Part shown: positions 35,289-44,996 of the stretch, one piece after another
Layout: each line of letters starts with the position of its first letter
How positions within the stretch are numbered: position 1 is the first letter of the stretch
Source: Lotus japonicus
Lineage: Eukaryota; Streptophyta; Magnoliopsida; Fabales; Fabaceae
Assembly (NCBI RefSeq): GCF_012489685.1
Contig: NC_080043.1
Coordinates: 62,303,920-62,367,919 of the forward strand
Reading direction: 5' to 3'
Length of the DNA stretch: 64,000 bases
Program-made: the position numbers and the translations under genes
Notes under the pieces: generated by a model
What the model was told of the DNA's origin: nothing
Seen by the model: only the letters and a program-made list of their open reading frames with translations
The model's database searches: none

Positions 35289-36728
35289 ATGTCCTCCAGA
35301 GGAGGATCCTCCTCCTCCCGAGGAAGAGGAAGAAACAAAGAAAAGAGCAAAGGTATTATCTCTGACTCTTTAATCTTATCTGGGCCCACTGCCCATCAAT
35401 CTGGACCCACTGTCCAAAAATCTGAGCCCACTGCTCAAAGCCAATCTTCACAACCAAAACAAACCAAAGCTGATTATGCTTTATCTATTCCAACTCTCCT
35501 TGCCTTCAAACAAGCAGGCCTGGATAATGTTCCTCAGGGACTCACCAATTTACCAAATAAATCTTGGGCCAGCATCGCTGATAAAGATGATGACCTAGAT
35601 CTCCAATCCCTCCAATCTTTTATTGAAAGAACAAAAAGCTTAGCAACTCATGATGGAAAGAAACCAGTTGTTCTTGCCCAATCTAGCCCAGTTGCCCAAT
35701 CTAGCCCAGTTACCCAATCTAACCCAAAATAGGAATATTTGACCAAAACTATCTCCAAATTCCAAACCATGATTGAACCAGAATGGTGGGACCATTCAGG
35801 AGGGAACCTCGCCAATAAAATTGGTACTAAACTTTTCCCTGGTTATCTTGATCCAATCCACCCAAACAAAACCCAGAGATTCTATGAGTTTATCTTGGTT
35901 GATACAAACAGTGTGGATATTAAGCATTTTAGGGATAAAAATGACAACTCCCTAATTACCCACTCTACACTCCAAATTCTCCGTGTCCTTCGTCCCACTG
36001 ACTTTGGACCCAATCCAAACACCTACAGAAAATTTTCCCAGAATTTTGACCCTATAGGTTTTAATTATTGGGATTACATCAAAGCTTGGGATTTTACAAT
36101 CCTTGGCCTGCAAAACCAAAATTTCAAGCATTCTTGGCTCATTTACTTCAAATGGACCAACAAATATTCCTTTCCAATTTGGTTCCATTCTTGGTGGAGC
36201 TTCTTTGGTCCAACTACTGAAATCTTTCCCCCTGAAGTTCTGGAGGGATACAATCTTTTCCTGAAACATTGGGACAAAGAGTTTAACAATTATCCTGATT
36301 GTTTAAACTTTTATACAATCTTTTCCCTTTCTTGGGTATTCTCTTGGAGGTACGGTCTTAAAGCCAAACCCCAACCAATTCTCAACAAACTTGCCCTTAT
36401 CAAGTGGTGGAAGGCTTTTGATGCTTCCAAAGCTCACAAGGATAAAGTAATTCAATGGTTCAAAAACAACCAGAAATATCTCAAGCATGCAAGTCCGCAA
36501 ACCAGCCTCTTGCTAAATCAAAAGGCCCACATCACAGCGGCCCTTGCAGGAGCTTCAACAGAATAAGACTTGCTTAGAAATCTTGAATCTGCTCTTCAAT
36601 TATTGAAGGAACCAATTAAGCAAGCCTCATCTTCAAAGGCCCCTCAACACAAAGTCTCCGAGCCATCCTCTCTTGGGTCGTCAGATTTTGTCCAAACCAC
36701 AGAATCAGATGATGATGACTTCTGCTAA
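35289..36728 (+). pseudogene. EPRV ORF2, plus copy, unknown function, two in-frame stops
   Basis: The ATG at 35289 lies one base after the ORF1 stop (TAAGATG). The frame continues for 480 codons to the TAA at 36726-36728, with a TAG at 35730-35732 (codon 148) and a TAA at 36564-36566 (codon 426). The N-terminus is Ser/Gly/Arg-rich (SSRGGSSSSRGRGRNKEK) with degenerate SSPVAQ repeats. Codons about 150-425 encode a Trp-rich region (EPEWWDHSGG, FHSWWSFFGP, IKWWKAFD) that looks like a folded domain. After the second stop the frame stays open to a strongly acidic end (ESDDDDFC). I recognise no family. Both stops are shared with the mirror copy, so they predate the duplication, or are viral features such as separate ORFs or readthrough. 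Confidence 0.65.
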
Positions 36729-37311
36729 GTTTGTCGTCTTGTAATCATTTTTATTCTGTAATAATTTAATTTTTGTACTGTAGCAAATAGTAAAATTGAC
36801 TTTTTACTGTTGCAAATAGTGCCAGTCAAATAGTACCGTCTACCGGAACTATTCAACCGGAACTATTCAAACAGTGCCCAATCTTTTCTTTAAATAGGCT
36901 CATTCTGAACCTTGTTAGGCAGAGTTTGGGTAGAGCTTAGATAGAGAGTTTAGAGAGAGAAACACTGAGAGAATTCCTTCTGTAAGTTCTCCTTCAGTTT
37001 TCCTTTCTTTCAATCTTTTCTGTTTTTAAGTTTCAGTTTTTCAGTTTTTAAGTTTCAGTTTTGTAATCTATGTTTATGTAATATATATCTTGTTCAAGTT
37101 TTATTTTCCTGTTTATGGAAGGCTGAGCCTCCTGTTTTAATTCCTGTTTTTATTTTTCTGTTTATGGAAGGCTGAGCCTCCTGTTTTAATTCCTGTTTTA
37201 ATTTCTGCAATTTAATTTTCTGCAAAAAGCCCCTCCGTGGTGGCGTCCTACTTCTCTTAATCCTCTTCTCTCATCCCCCTCCTTCTGCTTCCGACCCCCT
37301 CTTGGTATCAG
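36729..37311 (+). promoter_or_regulatory. EPRV intergenic region and promoter, plus copy
   Basis: No ORF of note. A TATA-like TTTAAATAGG lies at 36889-36898, preceded by repeated CCGGAACTATTCAA. A purine-rich stretch (TAGAGAGAGAAACAC) follows near the expected RNA start. A 40-odd-bp direct repeat (TTTATGGAAGGCTGAGCCTC and following) occurs twice between 37113 and 37200. The segment ends in a partial primer-binding site. Confidence 0.55.
36889..36898 (+). promoter_or_regulatory. TATA-like box, EPRV plus copy
   Basis: TTTAAATAGG about 160 nt after ORF2, the only good TATA-like site in the intergenic region. The mirror copy is identical. Confidence 0.5.
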
Positions 37312-37330
37312 ATTTTGGACAGATCGATAA
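37312..37330. other. Centre of the EPRV palindrome (19 bp)
   Basis: ATTTTGGACAGATCGATAA matches neither arm. It separates the truncated primer-binding site of the plus copy from the leader end of the minus copy, and is probably filler from end joining. Confidence 0.7.
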
Positions 37331-37363
37331 AACATATTTAGCATGTTCCTACTTCCCCATCAG

Positions 37364-37375
37364 GCTCTGATACCA
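37364..37375 (-). promoter_or_regulatory. EPRV primer-binding site (minus copy)
   Basis: Minus strand TGGTATCAGAGC followed by CTGATGGGGAAGTAGG, as at 29305 in the plus copy. Confidence 0.85.
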
Positions 37376-37947
37376 AGAGGGGGTCGGAAGCAGAAAGAGG
37401 GGGATGAGAAGAGGATTAAGAGAAGTAGGACGCCACCACGGAGGGGCTTTTTGCAGAAAATTAAATTGCAGAAATTAAAACATGAATTAAAACAGGAGGC
37501 TCAGCCTTCCATAAACAGAAAAATAAAAACAGGAATTAAAACAGGAGGCTCAGCCTTCCATAAACAGGAAAATAAAACTTGAACAAGATATATATTACAT
37601 AAACATAGATTACAAAACTGAAACTTAAAAACTGAAAAACTGAAACTTAAAAACAGAAAAGATTGAAAGAAAGGAAAACTGAAGGAGAACTTACAGAAGG
37701 AATTCTCTCAGTGTTTCTCTCTCTAAACTCTCTATCTAAGCTCTACCCAAACTCTGCCTAACAAGGTTCAGAATGAGCCTATTTAAAGAAAAGATTGGGC
37801 ACTGTTTGAATAGTTCCGGTTGAATAGTTCCGGTAGACGGTACTATTTGACTGGCACTATTTGCAACAGTAAAAAGTCAATTTTACTATTTGCTACAGTA
37901 CAAAAATTAAATTATTACAGAATAAAAATGATTACAAGACGACAAAC
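37376..37947 (-). promoter_or_regulatory. EPRV intergenic region and promoter, minus copy
   Basis: Mirror of 36729-37300: the same TATA-like TTTAAATAGG (37778-37787, minus), the same purine-rich stretch and the same direct repeat. It has the shorter CTTCTCATCC form where the plus copy has CTTCTCTCATCC. Confidence 0.55.
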
Positions 37948-39387
37948 TTAGCAGAAGTCATCATCATCTGATTCTGTGGTTTGGACAAAATCTGACGACC
38001 CAAGAGAGGATGGCTCGGAGACTTTGTGTTGAGGGGCCTTTGAAGATGAGGCTTGCTTAATTGGTTCCTTCAATAATTGAAGAGCAGATTCAAGATTTCT
38101 AAGCAAGTCTTATTCTGTTGAAGCTCCTGCAAGGGCCGCTGTGATGTGGGCCTTTTGATTTAGCAAGAGGCTGGTTTGCGGACTTGCATGCTTGAGATAT
38201 TTCTGGTTGTTTTTGAACCATTGAATTACTTTATCCTTGTGAGCTTTGGAAGCATCAAAAGCCTTCCACCACTTGATAAGGGCAAGTTTGTTGAGAATTG
38301 GTTGGGGTTTGGCTTTAAGACCGTACCTCCAAGAGAATACCCAAGAAAGGGAAAAGATTGTATAAAAGTTTAAACAATCAGGATAATTGTTAAACTCTTT
38401 GTCCCAATGTTTCAGGAAAAGATTGTATCCCTCCAGAACTTCAGGGGGAAAGATTTCAGTAGTTGGACCAAAGAAGCTCCACCAAGAATGGAACCAAATT
38501 GGAAAGGAATATTTGTTGGTCCATTTGAAGTAAATGAGCCAAGAATGCTTGAAATTTTGGTTTTGCAGGCCAAGGATTGTAAAATCCCAAGCTTTGATGT
38601 AATCCCAATAATTAAAACCTATAGGGTCAAAATTCTGGGAAAATTTTCTGTAGGTGTTTGGATTGGGTCCAAAGTCAGTGGGACGAAGGACACGGAGAAT
38701 TTGGAGTGTAGAGTGGGTAATTAGGGAGTTGTCATTTTTATCCCTAAAATGCTTAATATCCACACTGTTTGTATCAACCAAGATAAACTCATAGAATCTC
38801 TGGGTTTTGTTTGGGTGGATTGGATCAAGATAACCAGGGAAAAGTTTAGTACCAATTTTATTGGCGAGGTTCCCTCCTGAATGGTCCCACCATTCTGGTT
38901 CAATCATGGTTTGGAATTTGGAGATAGTTTTGGTCAAATATTCCTATTTTGGGTTAGATTGGGTAACTGGGCTAGATTGGGCAACTGGGCTAGATTGGGC
39001 AAGAACAACTGGTTTCTTTCCATCATGAGTTGCTAAGCTTTTTGTTCTTTCAATAAAAGATTGGAGGGATTGGAGATCTAGGTCATCATCTTTATCAGCG
39101 ATGCTGGCCCAAGATTTATTTGGTAAATTGGTGAGTCCCTGAGGAACATTATCCAGGCCTGCTTGTTTGAAGGCAAGGAGAGTTGGAATAGATAAAGCAT
39201 AATCAGCTTTGGTTTGTTTTGGTTGTGAAGATTGGCTTTGAGCAGTGGGCTCAGATTTTTGGACAGTGGGTCCAGATTGATGGGCAGTGGGCCCAGATAA
39301 GATTAAAGAGTCAGAGATAATACCTTTGCTCTTTTCTTTGTTTCTTCCTCTTCCTCGGGAGGAGGAGGATCCTCCTCTGGAGGACAT
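37948..39387 (-). pseudogene. EPRV ORF2, minus copy, unknown function, two in-frame stops
   Basis: 480-codon frame from the ATG at 39387. The translated parts are the same as in the plus copy: basic Ser/Gly/Arg-rich start, Trp-rich middle, acidic ESDDDDFC end. It carries the same TAG (38944-38946) and TAA (38110-38112). The shared stops are the main evidence that the two inverted copies descend from one sequence that already had them. Function unknown. Confidence 0.65.
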
Positions 39388-39388
39388 C

Positions 39389-42300
39389 TTATGATCTTCC
39401 CTGCAAATATTCACGAGTGAGGAAATCAGGGAGAGAATTGTTAGATCCTTTTATATATTCAATATCGAAGTCAAAAACGCTTAAAATAGCTTGCCATCTG
39501 GCAAAGATATGTTTTGAAGCTAAGTTTTTGACATCTTTTTGTAAGATTTCTTTCGCAGATTTGCAGTCTACACGGACTAAGAATTTTTGATTAATCAAAT
39601 CAGATTGAAATTTTGAAATAGATAAAACGATTGCTAAAACTTCTTTTTTGACAGTAGAATAATTCTGTTGAGCAGGATTCCAATGTTTTGAAGTAAAAGC
39701 AATAATTTGTTCTTTATCAAGAATTTTTTGTTTCAAAATACCACCAAAGCCAATATCAGAGGCATCAGTTTCAATAATTTTGAAAGCTTGAGGATTAGGA
39801 AGATAAAGACAAGGAAGATTTTTGATACGCAGTTTGATTTGTTTGACCACGTTGGTATGAATATCAGACCAGGGTGGAGGATCCTTCTTGAGTCTATCAT
39901 GAAGGGGTTTGATTATTGTGCTGAGTTGAGGACAGAAGTCCGCAACATAATTGAGACATCCCAAGAATCTTTGCAATTGGGTTTTGTCTATAATTTGATC
40001 AGGAAATTTGTCGGTGAACTCGATGGCTCTATTGATGGGAATGATAGTTCCTTGGTGAATGTTATGGCCAAGGAATCTGATTTTGGTCTGGAACAAGCTG
40101 ACTTTTGTTTTAGATACTGCCAGACCATTCCTTTTGATTACAGAGATGAAAGTATTGAGGTGTTTGAAGTGTTGATCCATGGTTTGAGAGAAGACCAGCA
40201 CATCATCGATGTAGACAATAGTGAATTTGGAATAGGGATTGAAGATTTCGTTCATGATCCTTTGAAATTCAGATGGGGCGTTCTTTAGCCCGAAAGGCAT
40301 AACATTCCACTCATATTGTCCAAAAGGGACAGTAAAAGCAGTTTTATACCTATCCTTTTCTTGTAATTGGATTTGCCAAAATCCAGATTTCATGTCGAAC
40401 TTCGAAAAGATCTTAGCATCATGCAGTCTGGCAAGAAGATCTTTCTTGTTGGGAATAGGATATCTAATCCAACAAAGGGCTTGATTGAGAGGTTTGTAGT
40501 TGATGACCAACCTAGGGGTTCCTCTTTCTATCTCAGCTTGTTTGTTGACATAGAAGGCTGCACAGGACCAAGGACTTTTACTCCTGCGGATTAGCTTCTT
40601 CTTAAGAAGATCATCGATTTCCTTTCGGCAAAAATGAAGAAGTTCTTCATTCATTTGAATAGGTCTAGCCTTGGTTGGGATCTGTTTGTCTGAAAAATCC
40701 TTTTCATAAGGAAGTTCCACCATATGGCTCTTCCTTTCCCAAAAGGCATTGGGTAGGTCAGAACAGATGCTAGATTGAATATTCCCCAAAATATTCTCAA
40801 TCCTTGATTTGACTGAAGGTTGTTGTAATTGAACTTCAATGTTCTTGAAGGAGATCTCTTCCTTGAGGAAATTGATTTGCTTTTCCTTGTAAGATATAAC
40901 ATTCAGGGTTTTATCAAAAGGAGGTTCCGAGAATTTGAACAGAATTGGTTGTCCAAGATGCTGGACAGTGATGCCATCAACGTCAGTATCATAAGGGAAG
41001 AGTTTCTTAATGAAAGGAGTCCCTATTATGACTTTTTGACTAAGATTTCTGACGAGCAGAAAAGGGGTTTCAATCTCAAGACTACCATTTTTGATGATAG
41101 CCGAGGGGATCTTATATTTGATTATTAACCTAGATCCTTCAGCAGCACTGAGTTTCTCAGTTGTTTTTTCAAAATATCTGGTGGGAATGAGTCCCTCAGA
41201 AATACACCTGGAATCAGCCCCAGTATCAAAGAGAGCTGGAGTTTCCAAGATAAAATCTCCTATAAGGATTTTGATGTGGATGTAGAATTTCTGGATGGTG
41301 ACATGATTGATAACTTCCAGAAAGTCATCGCAATTGTTGTTAGGAGCAGGATTGGAATCAGGTATAGAAGAAGAACTGTCTTCTTCATAATTTCTAGTCA
41401 GTTTGTCTAAGATAAGCTGCTGACTTTTTTGGATTTGTTTGAGACCCTTAACCTCGATTTTAAGGGTACTAACTTCAGATTGGAGGTCTTGAATAGTGAC
41501 AGGCTTGACAGCAGATTTTTCAAGACGCTTGAAGGTATCCCTAAGATTGAACTTATTGGTAGTAATAGGACTTGTGGGAGGCCTGTCTTCAAGAGTAGAT
41601 CTGAGGCGTTCCAAGTAGATTTTCTTTTCTTCAGGATCAGGGATAGAATTGATGGCCCTAAAGAGAAGATCTTGCTCATTAGTCAAAGTGTTAATAGTCA
41701 AGGTATTGACAGAGGATGATGATCCAGAATCATCATTCTGGATTTGATTTAGGTCTTCAGAGACCTCAGAGTCCGAAGGATTGGAATCTTCTTCATCAGA
41801 AGTTTGGATGAGAAGATTATTGATCTTGTCTTCAATCTCAGGTTCAAGATGAAGTTCAGAGATTCTTTTCTTGAGTCTGCAATATCTGCTGATATGGCCA
41901 GATTTGCCACAATTGTAGCAGGTGACATCTTTTCCTTGAGAGGGTCTGTTCTCAGGAGAGTTTGGAGCTTTCGCAGAATGGGGTTTAGATCTAGGTTTGG
42001 GTTTCCTATGATCATTCCTGCTAGATCTCCTTTTCCATTGTTGTTTAGGAGGATCTTGCTTTCTGGTTTTAGGTTTCTTGGGACAACCCTGAATACCAAA
42101 TTGTTCGCAGAAGGTTCCCAAATCCCTGCGATTCTGAGATTTCTCTTTGGTGAGTTGCTGTTGGATTTTGTCATCTTGACAGATTTTGAGAGCAACTCTT
42201 TGAATGATTGCTATGAGCTGACCATAGCTAAGAGTTTGATACGGGATTTCTCCCCCAGGATTTTGGCTTCTAAGTTTTTCCCGAACTTTGTCGCCAAAAG

Positions 42301-44522
42301 ATTTAGGAAGACCTGCCAGGAATTTCTCTTTCCAGAAGGCTTGTTGGCTATCTTCGCGGGTGTAAACTCTGGTCAAAAAGGTATCCTTGTACCATCTGAA
42401 ATCACCCAAAGATTTACACTTAAGATTGGACAAAAGATCACCAGATCTATCCTTGATGAGGGAAGGATCTCCAACAAAATGTTGAGCTATAGTGAAGATT
42501 AAGGAGTTGACAGCATCAGGAATGAATTTGCCATCTTCAATGATAGGATTACCTTCTTCATCAGTCTTGATGGCAGTCAAGATCTGATTCTTCTCGTCTT
42601 CAGTGAGATAATTATCCCACCATCCTTTGAGCTGGCCACAGAAACCAGCAACCAAGACTTCGACAATAAGAGATTCAGGACAACTATTGGCGGTAACATA
42701 GGCAGTGGCTACCATAGTCATATTTTGGAGGCTTTTGGTGATGCCATACTCGTTTTCACCATCAATATTCCATTCATAAACATTGTTGGCACTGAAGCTT
42801 TTGAAGTTTGAAGATTCTTCTAAAAGAAGATCAGGAGCAGTAGCTCTGGGATAATAGAGTTTGGTCTCTTTTCTCCACTGATTCCTAGAATTGTGATTAA
42901 CAGTGTTGATAGGAATACTCTTGACAGATTGGATATCAGAATCAGACTCAACCTTACCATCTTCAATATTGTTTAAAGAAGTAGAGGCATTACGAGTAGA
43001 AGTCCGAGTTTTTGGAGGAGCAGGAGCAGAGACAGTAGGATTAGAAACTGCCTCCGGAGTTGGAGTTTCCTGAGTCGGAGTTTCAGGGATCACTTGATTG
43101 AGAAGCTTCAGTTGTTCCACAACTTTCTGAAGAAGCTCATTATCAGATTCATTCTTGGCACGAAGGGATTGAGCTGAGTGCCTAGATCGGTTACTGATTT
43201 GGAAAGGTTTGAATAAAGGTTTCTCCAGTTGACACTCTTTAGGGATATCTGGGGAAGAGGGTTCAGTCTTGACCTTTCCTTTTCCTTTTCTAGCAGAATC
43301 ATCATGAGTCTGAGATTCTCCAAGAGTTTGAAGATACTTATTGGTATAATTGGCCTGTTCCATGAGGTCTTTGATGTCCTTACTGGTGACCTCACCTTCT
43401 TCTTCCCTAGTCTTGAAGGGAGAAGCCCAGACAGGTGTAGATTGAGCTCCTTTAAGAAGGAAAGGAGTTTTCGGTGGCAGTTTAGAAAGGGTTTCTTTTC
43501 CATCTTTATGCTGCCATTTAACCATGTCAATTTGGAAGGGGTAAGATTTCCAATTCTTGTTGGCATAATCTTGAAACCATTCAAAAAAGAAGATGTTCTG
43601 CTGGGTTTTTTCAAGGAACCCGTAGAATTTTTCTTGGATCTTTTTTCTCTTTTCACCCTGATACTTTGCAAAGAACCATTTCCTTTGCTTAGTCCATCGG
43701 TCAGAGTAGAAATCTGCTTTGATTCTTTCTTTGTCGATGACAAATTCAGTAGTAATAGCTCCAATGAAATCAGAAGTTTCTCCAGGGGTTTCTAGAGAAG
43801 AATACGTTGGAGATAAGTTGGATTGATGATCTTCATCACCCTTGTCATAGGTAGTCTTGACAGGAGTGGTATTGACATATCCAGCCAAATGGATAGTAGA
43901 TCCGTCATGAGAGAGGGAAGGTCGAGCGCTAGACTCGGGTTGGTTCCTTCTAGTCATAGAAAAGGATCTTCTGGACATGGCAGATTGGAAATCATTTGAG
44001 GATGTCCTAATAGATCTAGGGATAGAGAAGGAATTTCTCCTATCAAAGATAAGATCTACTTGACCAGATTGGTGTTGGACGATTTCACAAAACTCAGGAG
44101 TTTCAACAGGTTGGGCTGGAGTAGCCTTTTCCAAAGACCATTTCTCTGGAAGGGTGATATCACTCCATTGGATGGTTTTGGGCACAATAACATTGGCCTT
44201 ATCATAATCTGTGAGGAAGAGGGTAGTTTCTCCAGATTTCTCACAATTGGTTCGCAAGAAATAAGATTTGATAGAGTTCATTACCTTGTATTGAACCCTG
44301 TAGATCAAAGAGATAGGTATGGAATCTTCTTTCATATCAAGGCCGTGAAGCTTGATATTTAGGAAGAGAACGTCAAGGATGTTTTTGTCTTCCAGACTGA
44401 CAGTTAGATCTGGAAAGCAATTGAAAAAGATTGGTCCATTACTCAGGCTGGTTTCAACCGTTCCTAAGAGGGAGTCATGGAATTGATTATGTCTAATATC
44501 CCTAAGACAAAGAAGAACAGAG
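39389..44522 (-). pseudogene. EPRV ORF1 polyprotein, minus copy, 5' truncated but otherwise open
   Basis: Open without a stop from the truncation at 44522 to the TAA at 39389-39391, about 1710 codons; the first internal Met is at 44335 (1648 aa). It contains the second half of the movement protein, the capsid with its CCHC knuckle (about 41880-41922), protease DTGADS (41227), RT YIDDVLVF (40213) and RNase H TDASDIGFG (39766). TGG is intact at 44165-44167 where the plus copy has TAG. The movement-protein N-terminus, ORF start and leader are missing, so no normal ORF1 initiation is expected. The protease, RT and RNase H motifs themselves look unbroken. Confidence 0.85.
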
Positions 44523-44536
44523 GGGGTCGGAAGCAG
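44523..44536 (-). other. Viral leader scrap at the EPRV/Sirevirus joint
   Basis: GGGGTCGGAAGCAG is the viral sequence found next to the primer-binding site (37380-37394), here joined to the broken movement-protein gene about 7 kb away on the viral map. It suggests a microhomology-based joint. Confidence 0.6.
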
Positions 44537-44996
44537 TATATATATGCAAATTTACTTTTGTGCAGGTACCGTTCGATGAATGAACTAGTACAGTTCACAA
44601 GTTTCAACTATACTGTTCACTTGCTGCATCGTACCATGATTCTCTTGACTACCACTGTTCAGTGACTCATGAAAATTTGATTGTAAAAAGTTCAATGTCA
44701 TCATATCAGGGACACGTGCTTCAACTTTTCATTTCTGAAAAGTTACATCACATTCAATGCTCAACTGTTACCTTATCGCGCGTGTAACCACAACACATTT
44801 ATTTAATATTTTCCTCTTCAAAAGAAACCGCCTTTTTGCACTTGTTTCCAAAACCGTCATTCCATATTCCAAATCAACATATCCACCCAAGATTTTTGCA
44901 ATCAACCTCACGCTATCTCATTTGCAAAATAGACCCTCTCTCCTCTAAGCAAAGCAATCCCTTTTCTCTCTGCAAACCTCTCCTATTCCTAACCTA

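Larger units (their letters stand above)
29172..37311 (+). mobile_element. Endogenous pararetrovirus genome, plus copy (Florendovirus-like)
   Basis: A linear copy of a circular DNA virus with short terminal redundancy: the leader before the primer-binding site occurs at both ends (29172-29311 and about 37156-37311). The two primer-binding sites are 7998 bp apart, giving a genome unit of about 8.0 kb. Order: primer-binding site, leader, ORF1 (movement protein, capsid, protease, RT, RNase H), ORF2, promoter/leader. No integrase is present, as expected for Caulimoviridae. One polyprotein ORF plus an ORF2 of unknown function is the described Florendovirus layout; a related genus is possible. ORF1 has one stop codon and ORF2 two, so it is defective as it stands. 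Confidence 0.8.
30154..44522. repeat. Near-perfect EPRV inverted repeat, arms ~7.2 kb, 19-bp centre
   Basis: Position x in the plus copy pairs with 74676 minus x in the minus copy throughout 30154 to about 37260: all ORF boundaries obey this rule, so there is no net indel over more than 7 kb. I found only a handful of base differences (four in ORF1 codons, two in the leader) and one 2-bp indel near 37272. The centre between the arms is ATTTTGGACAGATCGATAA at 37312-37330. Confidence 0.9.
37331..44522 (-). mobile_element. Endogenous pararetrovirus genome, minus copy (5' truncated)
   Basis: Reading right to left: movement protein from its middle onward, capsid, protease, RT, RNase H, ORF2, intergenic region, primer-binding site and about 30 nt of leader. 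The first ~840 bp found in the plus copy (leader and movement-protein N-terminus) are missing. It lies tail to tail with the plus copy. The right edge joins a 14-base viral leader scrap and then a Sirevirus fragment. Confidence 0.85.

Noticed and set aside
41804..42502. 232-codon and similar long frames opposite EPRV ORF1 in both arms
   Set aside because: They run antisense to a well recognised capsid/zinc-knuckle coding region and match no family, so they are shadows of that frame.
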